A stretch of 7,521 bases of DNA from Chitinophagales bacterium. GTDB lineage: Bacteria; Bacteroidota; Bacteroidia; Chitinophagales; UBA10324. The stretch spans positions 1 through 7,521 of the forward strand of contig JACCZV010000074.1 of NCBI GenBank assembly GCA_013695775.1, in the 5' to 3' direction. The translations under genes and the position numbers were made by a program. Under the pieces are notes generated by a model that was given only the letters and a program-made list of their open reading frames with translations, ran no database searches and was not told the DNA's origin. Positions 1 to 6,591 of this stretch are shown piece after piece (position 1 is the stretch's first letter; each line of letters begins with the position of its first letter).

Positions 1-303
1 GTTAAAGGATAAATAAGGATTTAAAAAAGTACTTAATTATACTTTTTAAAAAAAAGATCAAAAGCTTAGTTTCAGTTTTTTGGCTTATTTAATTAATTTT
101 CTTTTAAAGAAAAGTCACTCCCTTAAAAACGGAACATGCTTCAGAATCGCGATTGCCAAACGGCTCCGCCAGACAATCGCTGGCTCCCGCGCCGCTTCGA
201 TTTTACTAAGAACTTTTTAAAACCTTTTCTTTTTTTTATAAAATCGACTTATTATTTAATATATCATTCAAGATTCATTATACTGCGATCGGTAGTAATT
301 TAG
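1..303. other. AT-rich intergenic region without a gene
   Basis: I see no credible coding region on either strand. By hand count the first 120 bases are about 20% G+C and bases 201-260 about 15%, against about 63% for 141-200, so a GC-rich island sits in very AT-rich DNA. There are small AT-rich inverted repeats: AAAAAGTA (24-31) with TACTTTTT (40-47), and TTTTCTTT (97-104) with AAAGAAAA (106-113). These may be transcript ends, but neither has the GC stem plus T-run of a normal terminator. The stretch lies downstream of the minus-strand lipocalin-like gene, so the end of that transcript should fall here. Confidence 0.6.
132..200. repeat. GC-rich island with palindromic core, possible dispersed intergenic repeat
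   Basis: The core is an imperfect hairpin. GCGATTG (149-155) pairs with CAATCGC (174-180), and inside it GGC (162-164) pairs with GCC (168-170) around a TCC loop. The left arm also overlaps a perfect 10-base palindrome, AATCGCGATT (145-154). A further GC-rich tail, with CCCGCGCCGC at about 186-195, follows. The abrupt composition change and nested inverted repeats resemble REP-type or other dispersed intergenic elements. Only one copy is present here, so its repeat nature is inferred and not shown. It could instead form a structured transcript end for the minus-strand operon. Confidence 0.4.
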
Positions 304-699
304 TCATTCGTTAGATGCCTCATATCTATAGCGCGTCCTTACCAGGTCAGGTGTTTGATATTCTATTACAAGAGTTTTTTCATCAATCGATTTAAGGTTA
401 TAGGTCATAGATCTTTTTGTTTTAGCATCAGTTAAAATGATTATTTCAGTCTTTTCACTAACGGACCATACACCATTAATTTCCTTTCCATTTTTTATCA
501 TATTAAATGTTCCATCTGCTTTCATTTGAACTCCATCATTTTTCATGGTGGAATCAGGCGGTTTCATAACACCAAATTCTTCAACTCCGGCATATTTCCA
601 GTTCTGTACCAGCAGAGTGTTAGTTGATTGTGAGTAACAAATGGTTGCTGTGAGCAAATAAGCGAGCAGAATGAAGAAGCGGCGGTCTGCTATGATCAT
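304..699 (-). CDS. Small secreted lipocalin-like protein
   Basis: This 131-aa protein has an N-terminal signal peptide: basic residues at 5-7 (DRR), a hydrophobic core over about 8-22, and a probable cleavage site near the YSQS segment (22-25). There is no lipobox before Cys21, since the residue before it is Ile, so it is probably soluble periplasmic or exported and not a lipoprotein. The mature part is short beta-strand-like segments: NWKY (33-36), ADGTFNM (61-67), NGVWSV (75-80), then EIIIL, MTYNL and TLVIEY. The early Trp followed by 'DGTF' and 'GVW' resembles the lipocalin-like domain of many small Bacteroidota proteins. The ligand is unknown. It lies 46 bp downstream of the DedA-family gene on the same strand, so co-transcription is likely. 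The family call is by pattern only; a generic exported beta-sandwich protein is the alternative. Confidence 0.6.
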   Translation of the reverse strand: MIIADRRFFILLAYLLTATICYSQSTNTLLVQNWKYAGVEEFGVMKPPDSTMKNDGVQMKADGTFNMIKNGKEINGVWSVSEKTEIIILTDAKTKRSMTYNLKSIDEKTLVIEYQTPDLVRTRYRYEASNE

Positions 700-745
700 G
701 TATCCTGAGTATTTTAATTGTATTTAGAATAGAATGAAACTTCCT

Positions 746-1423
746 TTAAGGATTACGTAAGCCATCTTCCTTCTTTAATTTTTTCGACTCACGAAGAAAC
801 TTAATGATAATAGGTGTGGTAAACAATACCACCATTAAAATGATGATGTATTCGAGATTTTCCTTTACAAAAGGTTGGTTGCCGAGCAGGTATCCCGCAG
901 TCACGAGTGGAACAACCCATATCACCGCTCCGGCTATTGAATAGAAAATAAAAATTTTCAGATCTACTTTGATCACCCCCGCCACTATTGGTGCAAAGGT
1001 ACGGATCACGGGAAGAAAACGGCCGAGGATCAGGGCCGCACCACCATATTTAGCATAAAACTTTTCTGCCATGATCAGATATTCCTGCTTAAAAAAAATA
1101 GAATCTTTTCTTTTAAAGAGCATAGGCCCGGTCTTTTTTCCAAAATAATATCCAACTAAATTGCCGGCGATGGCAGCAGCAATGAGGGCGATGCAGACAA
1201 CATAAACATTATAGCTAAGGCCACCCGTTGCTGTAAGTACGCCTGCAGTAAATACAAGAGAATCTCCAGGAAAGAAGAAACAAAAGAATATACCCGTCTC
1301 TGCAAATATCATTAGAACTACTAGCAGCAAGCCACCATAGCGAATGAGTGTTTCAGGATTAAAAACACTTGCAGGATGGTGAATTACATCCTTGAAGAAA
1401 TCCATAATAGTTAGGTATGGCAT
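746..1423 (-). CDS. DedA family (VTT/SNARE-associated domain) inner-membrane protein
   Basis: This 225-aa polytopic membrane protein is close to the usual DedA length. The signatures are visible: an acidic residue and proline-glycine in the first membrane hairpin (E42 followed by FFFPGDSL, 49-56, and AGVL, 60-63), an amphipathic segment over about 105-125, and the GRFLPVIRTFAPIVAG block (134-149) with the conserved arginines R135 and R141. Further membrane helices span about 156-180 and 190-210, and the C-terminus is basic (KFLRESKKLKK). DedA proteins include undecaprenyl-phosphate and phospholipid translocases and affect membrane homeostasis and drug resistance; the substrate here cannot be read from sequence. 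A second possible start is Met7 (codon at 1403-1405); neither start has a clear Shine-Dalgarno, as is usual in this phylum. It is the first gene of a probable two-gene minus-strand operon. Confidence 0.9.
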   Translation of the reverse strand: MPYLTIMDFFKDVIHHPASVFNPETLIRYGGLLLVVLMIFAETGIFFCFFFPGDSLVFTAGVLTATGGLSYNVYVVCIALIAAAIAGNLVGYYFGKKTGPMLFKRKDSIFFKQEYLIMAEKFYAKYGGAALILGRFLPVIRTFAPIVAGVIKVDLKIFIFYSIAGAVIWVVPLVTAGYLLGNQPFVKENLEYIIILMVVLFTTPIIIKFLRESKKLKKEDGLRNP

Positions 1424-1699
1424 TACGGCTAAATGTAAGGGAAATTTCTTTTTATCTATCTGATAACCTGAAATGCAACCCGCGATTTATCACTCTTCCG
1501 AATGACAGTTAATATTACCTGAAACATCATTAAGATAGATTCTTCCTTTACAGACTGTTTTGATGCATGAGTATACTTATACTTAAACAAGCTTCATAGA
1601 AAGATGGGCAGTGGAAAAATAAGTTGCACTTCAACGCTGAAGTTCAGAATTAATTTACATTTTCACAGCAACAATCTCTATTCTGCCTATTCAATTCTC
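1424..1699. other. Divergent intergenic region between DedA-family and sugar transporter genes
   Basis: This 276-bp stretch should carry promoters for both the minus-strand DedA operon and the plus-strand sugar transporter. I found no good TAnnTTTG -7 element on either strand. A TTTTG at 1558-1562 could be a -33 element for the transporter, but what follows (tandem ATACTT ATACTT, 1573-1584) is only a weak -7 match. An open frame extends upstream of the transporter to an ATG at 1604, but its 32 extra residues do not look like part of the protein. Confidence 0.4.
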
Positions 1700-2980
1700 A
1701 TGAATAAAAACTCCATTGTGACAGGAAGCAAAAAACACGGCAGCTATACCCTCTCCATTGCCATTATCGGCGCACTATTTTTCATTTTCGGCTTTGTCAC
1801 CTGGCTCAATGGCTCACTTATTCCGTACCTGCGCATCGCTTGTGAGCTCACCAATTTAGAAGCATACCTGGTAACGTTTGCATTCTACATCTCCTATTTT
1901 GTAATGGCCATCCCATCTTCATGGGTTTTGAAAAGGACGGGATTCAAACGAGGCATGATGGCAGGTTTATTAGTGATGTCAGCAGGAGCACTTTTTTTTA
2001 TTCCGGCGGCACTAACACGTACCTACTATTTATTCCTCACTGGATTATTTATCATTGGTACCGGCCTAAGCATTCTTCAGACAGCATCAAATCCATACAT
2101 CACCATCCTTGGACCTATCGAGAGTGCTGCCCGCCGAATAAGTATCATGGGCATTTGCAACAAGGTAGCGGGTGCTATAAGCCCACTCATTCTCGGTGCG
2201 ATAATATTGAAGAATGCTGATGAGATCACCGCAAGTCTGCAAACGATGGACGGGTTACAAAGAGACGTGGTGCTTGATGCATTGGCTCAACGTGTAATTG
2301 TTCCTTATATCATTATTGCCTTGATACTGATATTTCTGGCTATGATGATTCGTTTTTCAAAGTTGCCTGAAATTGATACTGATCAGGAAATGCGAAATCC
2401 CTATGGATCAGCTACAGCAAAATCCAGTGTGTTTCAGTTTCCTCAGTTGGTATTGGGAGTGATTGCCTTGTTCTTTTATGTGGGAGCTGAGGTAATTGCC
2501 GCCGATACAATCATCCCTTATGGAAAGTCGTGGGGAATTCCAATGGACACGGCAAAGACATTTACGACCCTTACTTTGCTTGCAATGATCGTCGGATATT
2601 TGATTGGTGTATTCACTATTCCAAAATATTTACGGCAGGAAAAAGCCCTGCAAATATCTGCAGTTGTTGGATTGCTTTTTTCTCTTGCTGCCTTGTTCAC
2701 CTATGGAATGCTATCTGTCGCCTGCATAGCATTGCTTGGACTGGCCAATGCAATCATGTGGCCTGCAATATGGCCACTGGCAATTGAGGGCCTCGGCCGT
2801 TTCACCAAGATTGGATCAGCGTTACTTATCATGAGCATTGCCGGGGGTGCTTTATTACCTCTCATTTATGGAAAACTGGTAGATGAATTTGACGCGCAGA
2901 AAGGCTATTGGCTGTTGATTCCATGTTATCTTATTATTTGGTACTATGCTGCTTTAGGCCATAAAAAGCGTGCGTTTTGA
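1700..2980 (+). CDS. MFS sugar:H+ symporter, FucP/GluP (glucose/galactose) type
   Basis: With the start at 1700 the protein has 426 aa and about 12 membrane helices, the normal size for the FucP/GluP family of the major facilitator superfamily, which imports sugars across the inner membrane by proton symport. Diagnostic segments are FGFVTWLNG in helix 1 (30-38), the loop 2-3 MFS motif KRTGFKRG (78-85), QTASNPYITILGP (127-139), the charged segment ESAARRISIMGICNK (141-155) before helix 5, FFYVGAEV in helix 7 (258-265), and PAIWPLAIEGLG (355-366). A long cytoplasmic loop lies around 218-245. The ATG at 1604 would add 32 polar residues unlike the family N-terminus, so I prefer the internal ATG. 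Glucose, galactose, fucose or N-acetylglucosamine are all possible substrates; no sugar-degradation gene is adjacent to decide. The barrel gene follows 115 bp downstream on the same strand. Confidence 0.9.
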   Translation: MNKNSIVTGSKKHGSYTLSIAIIGALFFIFGFVTWLNGSLIPYLRIACELTNLEAYLVTFAFYISYFVMAIPSSWVLKRTGFKRGMMAGLLVMSAGALFFIPAALTRTYYLFLTGLFIIGTGLSILQTASNPYITILGPIESAARRISIMGICNKVAGAISPLILGAIILKNADEITASLQTMDGLQRDVVLDALAQRVIVPYIIIALILIFLAMMIRFSKLPEIDTDQEMRNPYGSATAKSSVFQFPQLVLGVIALFFYVGAEVIAADTIIPYGKSWGIPMDTAKTFTTLTLLAMIVGYLIGVFTIPKYLRQEKALQISAVVGLLFSLAALFTYGMLSVACIALLGLANAIMWPAIWPLAIEGLGRFTKIGSALLIMSIAGGALLPLIYGKLVDEFDAQKGYWLLIPCYLIIWYYAALGHKKRAF

Positions 2981-3095
2981 ACTCATAAGAGGTAGACTTG
3001 TATTTATGCAGTTAAAGTTTATTTTAGATGAGACAAGGAAAAGCATCGTGGGCAATTAGATAAATCCTAATTATTATAGTTCAGACTTTTTAAGC

Positions 3096-4760
3096 GTGAG
3101 ACGGATCATATCGCTTTTACTGATCTTCTTTTTATTTCCTGATAAGGGACAATGCCAAAGCGCTTTCGTTCCACTCAATACTTTTTCATACCACATTCTT
3201 GAAAGATTAGAGATCAGGTCAGGAAAGATCTCTGATCAGCTCCATTTCTCAGCATCGCCATTGCTACGGAAGAACATGGCGCAGTTTATTGATTCTCTTC
3301 AGGAAGATTCTGTTTCATTCTCGCCAACTGATAAAAAAAACATTCAATACCTGCTCATTGACAACGATGAATGGTCGGAATACGGCGGCGCAAAAAGTAA
3401 AAGGCCTGTATTGAAATATTTCTATCGCGACAAGGCGACATTGTATCAGCATCGCTCTGATGATTTTATGATAAAGGTCAATCCCGTGGTGCATTTTGCA
3501 GGAGGTGTTGAAACAAGATCTAAGCAGACACTCTTTGTAAACACACGTGGAATAGAGTTGAGAGGATGGGTTGCAAAAAAGATAGGCTTCTATACAATGT
3601 TATCTGAAAACCAGGCCCGAATGCCATTATATGTCAGGGAGCGGATTGATTCTTTCGGAGCAATTCCCGGTGAAGCATACTTTAAGGATTTTAAATCGGA
3701 GGCAACGGATTTTTTTTCAGCCAATGGATACCTTGATTTTAGCCTGGCTAAGTTCATCACCATCCAGTTTGGCAGCGACAATAATTTTCTGGGTAACGGC
3801 AACCGTTCTCTCGCTCTCTCGGATTTTTCAGGTGATTATCTATTCCTAAAATTGAAAACCCAGGTCTGGAGGATCAGCTACCAAAACTTATTTGTTGATA
3901 TCACCGCGAATTTTCTGCGTGGTGGTGATCGGCTTCTCCCTAAAAAATATGCAGCGATCCATCATCTTAGTCTGAATGCAACCCGTTTTTTGAATATAGG
4001 AATTTGGGAGAGCGTAATATTCCAGCGCAACAATGGTTTTGAGTTACAATATCTTAATCCGCTTATTTTTTATCGCTTTGCTGAGCAGCTCATTGGTAGC
4101 TCAGATAATGCAATGCTCGGCATTGATTACCGATTGAATTTTTTACGACACTTCTCCATCTATGGACAATTAACTATTGATGATTTTAATTTTCAGGCAT
4201 CGAAACCACAGGACGGATATTGGGGGAATAAATATGGATTGCAAACGGGAATAAAATATATTGATGCATTCGGACTTGATAATTTCGATCTGCAGCTTGA
4301 ATGGAATCATCTTCGACCATATGTATATACCCATAATGATTCAATAGCTAATTATTCAAACTATAATCAGCCACTGGCTCATCCACTTGGTGCCAACCTC
4401 AACGAAGGAATAGGGATTGTTCGATATCAGCCGGTTTTTCCTCTTATCATGCAACTTCGGATTACAGCGGCAAATCAGGGTAGAGATACATCAAACTCTA
4501 ATTGGGGGTCTAACCTTTTTATACCCTCTGTCGAATCTTCTATCGAGACAATTTATGGAAACCAGGTCGGTCAGGGAGTGCAAACAAATTTGTTGTTAAG
4601 TGAATTCTCAGTTTCTTATATGATCCGCCACAACATTTTTTTCGAAACTAAATATATCTATCGGCGCACGAAGTCAGATGTAGCCGCATATTCTTCTTCA
4701 GACAATATTTTTGAGATAGGAATTCGGATCAATGCTGTAAGCAAAGAATATCAATTTTAA
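3096..4760 (+). CDS. Outer-membrane beta-barrel protein, Wzi capsule-assembly / RemB-like
   Basis: This 554-aa protein starts at GTG. The frame is closed upstream by a TAG at 3057-3059 with no ATG between, and the next in-frame Met is residue 61, which would lose the signal peptide. Residues 1-20 are a signal peptide (MRRIIS, then a hydrophobic LLLIFFLF core). Residues 22-120 are a soluble N-terminal part. From about 125 onward alternating aromatic/hydrophobic beta strands run to the C-terminus, which ends EYQF, a terminal Phe typical of barrel insertion signals. NTRGIELRGW (149-158) and FGSDNNFLGNGNRSLALSD (225-243) match, from memory, the Bacteroidota family annotated as Wzi-like capsule assembly or gliding-motility RemB. 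Wzi binds surface polysaccharide at the outer membrane; RemB is linked to Flavobacterium gliding. Which role applies cannot be told here, since no capsule or gld/spr gene is in the window. It converges on the MerR-like gene. Confidence 0.75.
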   Translation: MRRIISLLLIFFLFPDKGQCQSAFVPLNTFSYHILERLEIRSGKISDQLHFSASPLLRKNMAQFIDSLQEDSVSFSPTDKKNIQYLLIDNDEWSEYGGAKSKRPVLKYFYRDKATLYQHRSDDFMIKVNPVVHFAGGVETRSKQTLFVNTRGIELRGWVAKKIGFYTMLSENQARMPLYVRERIDSFGAIPGEAYFKDFKSEATDFFSANGYLDFSLAKFITIQFGSDNNFLGNGNRSLALSDFSGDYLFLKLKTQVWRISYQNLFVDITANFLRGGDRLLPKKYAAIHHLSLNATRFLNIGIWESVIFQRNNGFELQYLNPLIFYRFAEQLIGSSDNAMLGIDYRLNFLRHFSIYGQLTIDDFNFQASKPQDGYWGNKYGLQTGIKYIDAFGLDNFDLQLEWNHLRPYVYTHNDSIANYSNYNQPLAHPLGANLNEGIGIVRYQPVFPLIMQLRITAANQGRDTSNSNWGSNLFIPSVESSIETIYGNQVGQGVQTNLLLSEFSVSYMIRHNIFFETKYIYRRTKSDVAAYSSSDNIFEIGIRINAVSKEYQF

Positions 4761-4769
4761 ATCAGATAT

Positions 4770-5168
4770 TTATTTTTTCTCAACCGATTTCTTTAATAAA
4801 GTTTTTTCAGCAATCGAAATTCCCAGATCCTTTTTATCGAGATTATCTTTCAGAGACTGGAGAAATACTTTGATCTTCTTCAGTGAATCAATCATCTTTA
4901 TCTGATCCGAAACATGATCGGGTTGCTGCAATAACTTTTTTCTTGCGCCTTCAATCGTATAACCTTTTTCTTTCAGCAGATGATAAATGACTTTGAGATT
5001 GCTCACATCTTGTTTGGTGAAAAACCGGTCTCCCTTCTTATTTTTTTTAGGTTTGAGTATTTCGAATTCCTGCTCCCAAAAACGTATGTTTGAAATTGAA
5101 AGATTGAACATCTTTGCCACCTCGCCGATAGAGTAGTAGTGTTTTTCAGACTCAATTTCTTCCGTCAT
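4770..5168 (-). CDS. MerR-family transcriptional regulator
   Basis: This 132-aa protein has an N-terminal winged helix-turn-helix of MerR type: YYSIGEVAKMFNLSISNIRFW (11-31) is the helix-turn-helix, followed by an acidic/aromatic wing ending in DRFFTKQDVSNL (47-58), equivalent to the RRYT-x-x-D-V segment of the family. Residues 60-110 form a charged, probably helical dimerisation segment, with KGYTIEGARKKL (68-79) typical of MerR proteins. The C-terminus is Lys-rich. It lacks the cysteine cluster of metal-sensing MerR proteins and has no large effector domain, so the inducer is unknown. Short single-domain MerR proteins like this are common and conserved in Bacteroidota. It ends 9 bp from the end of the convergent barrel gene. 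No ribosome-binding site is apparent upstream, and I could not identify its promoter or operator. Confidence 0.88.
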   Translation of the reverse strand: MTEEIESEKHYYSIGEVAKMFNLSISNIRFWEQEFEILKPKKNKKGDRFFTKQDVSNLKVIYHLLKEKGYTIEGARKKLLQQPDHVSDQIKMIDSLKKIKVFLQSLKDNLDKKDLGISIAEKTLLKKSVEKK

Positions 5169-5706
5169 AGCATGATTTTATTAAAGTTCAGGGAGAATAA
5201 CATTTTTGTATTTATGTGATAAAGGACAAGGTGAAGTTCCAAATGTCAAAAATGATCCTAACAATAAGGTTAAACAACATCTACAATCTGCACCCTTTAA
5301 ATACCGAGTCTGCGTGAGATGCGTGGACGAAATTAAAAAAGTTAATAAGAATTAGGCCTTCGTAATAAGATATCCTATGTACTGGCCATGGGGAACTATA
5401 AATTGAAGGGTAATTATGAGGTATCTCGGTGGACCTAGTTTTAAGTAGTATATTGACTATCATCTGTTTATGCCTCTATAGTAAAGGTGGAATTTCCATC
5501 GGTTTGTCAGTCGATTGAAAGCATCAAGCAAGAGTCCTCTTAGTGACGTTCGCTCTACTGCCTTTAAAGTTTAACTAACCTACATTATTCAATCTATTAC
5601 AACGTAACCCATTGATTTAGCAAGCAATAATGTTTGCACAATGTTTTAGAATTTGTTGTTCAAAACTATTTTTAACGACGCCCCATCTTTCTGCACCCTT
5701 TCCGTT
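5169..5706. other. Long intergenic region with no convincing gene
   Basis: About 540 bp separate the MerR-like gene from the SRP RNA promoter. The only longer open frame, 60 codons on the minus strand at 5281-5463, has no recognisable motif and reads like chance. Visible structure is minor: a 12-bp direct repeat TCTGCACCCTTT at 5287-5298 and 5690-5701, a tight repeat TGCGTG-AGA-TGCGTG near 5311-5325, and the palindrome TGGAATTTCCA near 5488-5498. The MerR promoter must lie at its left end and the SRP RNA promoter at its right end. The middle may hold an unrecognised small RNA or gene remnant, but nothing demonstrates this. Confidence 0.5.
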
Positions 5707-5714
5707 TACTTTTG
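5707..5714 (+). promoter_or_regulatory. Bacteroidota -7 promoter element of the SRP RNA
   Basis: TACTTTTG is a perfect match to the Bacteroidota housekeeping -7 element TAnnTTTG. It lies a few bases before the predicted 5' end of the SRP RNA (about 5716-5719), exactly where a -7 element should be. No good TTTG -33 element is visible at the expected spacing; the nearest sequence is TTTC at 5688-5691, only 15 bases upstream. The promoter may also serve the transaldolase gene behind the RNA. Confidence 0.6.
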
Positions 5715-5715
5715 T

Positions 5716-5817
5716 GGCGGGCAAGCCTTATACGATCAGCTCCTGCTGAACTCCCCCAGGGTCGGAAGGCAGCAAGGGTAGGTGGTTGTAGCGATGCGAT
5801 ATAAGTAACTTGCCCAC
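5716..5817 (+). ncRNA. ffs: Bacterial small signal recognition particle RNA (4.5S-like)
   Basis: This RNA binds Ffh and directs ribosomes translating membrane and secreted proteins to FtsY and the translocon. The conserved helix 8 is clear: a GGAA tetraloop (5764-5767) closed by GTC/GGC (5761-5763 with 5768-5770), then the symmetric loop CAGG (5757-5760) against AGCA (5771-5774), then CCC paired with GGG. The terminal stem closes perfectly: GGGCAAG (5719-5725) pairs with CTTGCCC (5809-5815), and CTTATA (5727-5732) with TATAAG (5800-5805). The length of about 100 nt fits the small, Alu-less bacterial form. There is no hairpin terminator directly after it, only a pyrimidine-rich run, and the next start codon is about 33 bases away. 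The exact ends are uncertain by a few bases. Confidence 0.93.
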
Positions 5818-5850
5818 TTTTCCCTCATCATTTTTAATAGGACTCTCAGA

Positions 5851-6507
5851 ATGAAATTTTTTATCGATACGGCCAACATTGATCAGATTAGGGAAGCGCA
5901 TGACTTGGGTATTCTCGACGGCGTTACTACCAACCCATCGTTAATGGCAAAAGAAGGTATCAGGGGTGAAGAAAAGATAATGAGCCATTATGTGTCTATC
6001 TGCGAACTCGTAGGCAAAAATGTAAGCGCCGAGGTAATTGCTACCGAATTTAATGAGATCGTCACTGAAGGGAAAAAGCTTGCGGAACTACATCCCGCCA
6101 TAGTGGTCAAAGTTCCGATGGTAAAAGATGGTGTTAAGGCCTTGAAATGGTTTTCAGATAATGGTATTAAAACCAATTGTACACTTGTCTTTTCTGCTGG
6201 TCAGGCACTTCTTGCTGCAAAGGCAGGGGCTAACTTTGTTTCGCCCTTCATAGGCCGTATTGATGATGCCAACTGGGATGGCGTCCTTCTTATAGAGCAG
6301 ATCGTGCACATCTATGGAAACTATGGGTACAGAACTGAAGTTCTCGCAGCTTCGATACGCAACCCCCTACATATCGTAAAGTGTGCTGAAGCAGGTGCTG
6401 ATGTGTGCACCTGTCCCTTAGAATCTATCCTGGGATTACTAAAACATCCGTTAACAGACATTGGCCTCGAAAAATTTTTATCTGATCACAGAAAAGGCCA
6501 GCAATAA
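5851..6507 (+). CDS. fsa: Transaldolase, small TalC/fructose-6-phosphate aldolase family
   Basis: This 218-aa cytoplasmic TIM-barrel protein has the size of the small transaldolase/FSA family (about 215 aa). MKFFIDTANIDQI (1-13) and GVTTNPSLMAKEG (24-36) are the family start and substrate-phosphate region. The Schiff-base lysine is K87 in VVKVPM (85-90), NCTLVFSAGQALLAAKAGA (109-127) is the next conserved block, and SPFIGRIDD (131-139) carries the residue that separates activities. That residue is Phe133, as in true transaldolases, where fructose-6-phosphate aldolases have Tyr. I therefore infer transfer of a dihydroxyacetone unit between sedoheptulose-7-phosphate and glyceraldehyde-3-phosphate in the non-oxidative pentose-phosphate pathway. 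AGGA (5839-5842), 8 bases before the ATG, is a good ribosome-binding site. The gene sits about 33 bp behind the SRP RNA with no promoter of its own visible, and is closed by a strong terminator. Automated pipelines often name this family fsa; tal may describe it better. Confidence 0.94.
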   Translation: MKFFIDTANIDQIREAHDLGILDGVTTNPSLMAKEGIRGEEKIMSHYVSICELVGKNVSAEVIATEFNEIVTEGKKLAELHPAIVVKVPMVKDGVKALKWFSDNGIKTNCTLVFSAGQALLAAKAGANFVSPFIGRIDDANWDGVLLIEQIVHIYGNYGYRTEVLAASIRNPLHIVKCAEAGADVCTCPLESILGLLKHPLTDIGLEKFLSDHRKGQQ

Positions 6508-6542
6508 AAAAAGCCGACACTAGTAGCCATAGTTAGGATTTT

Positions 6543-6572
6543 CTCCCCCGAATCTTTTGGGGGAGTTTTTTT
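6543..6572 (+). terminator. Rho-independent terminator after the transaldolase gene
   Basis: CTCCCCC (6543-6549) pairs perfectly with GGGGGAG (6559-6565) around a 9-base loop, and seven T residues follow (6566-6572). It ends the SRP RNA/transaldolase transcript and separates it from the permease gene. Confidence 0.92.
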
Positions 6573-6591
6573 CCTCCACAGCCTCAACTAT

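Noticed and set aside
97..113. TTTTCTTT / AAAGAAAA palindrome as a terminator
   Set aside because: The arms are A/T only and separated by one base, so no stable hairpin with a loop and T-run can form.
637..699. Lipoprotein signal for the lipocalin-like protein because of Cys21
   Set aside because: The residue before Cys is Ile rather than Gly/Ala/Ser, so the lipobox is not met; an ordinary signal peptide fits better.
1604..1699. Upstream ATG giving the sugar transporter a 32-residue N-terminal extension
   Set aside because: The extra residues are polar and unlike the family; the ATG at 1700 gives the normal 426-aa length and N-terminus.
1921..2787. Open frames of 60-99 codons overlapping the sugar transporter in other frames
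   Set aside because: They lie wholly inside a well-supported transporter gene and encode no recognisable protein.
3590..4599. Open frames of 60-72 codons overlapping the barrel gene
   Set aside because: They are shadows of the barrel coding frame, with no family features.
5281..5463. 60-codon open frame on the minus strand in the large gap
   Set aside because: No recognisable motif, ribosome-binding site or neighbour support; its length is within chance expectation. A gene remnant cannot be excluded.
5643..5666. GTTTT...AAAAC inverted ends resembling a CRISPR-type repeat
   Set aside because: Only one copy occurs and there are no spacers or cas genes.
5988..6176. 62-codon minus-strand frame inside the transaldolase gene
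   Set aside because: It overlaps the catalytic-lysine coding region of a clear enzyme gene and shows no features of its own.
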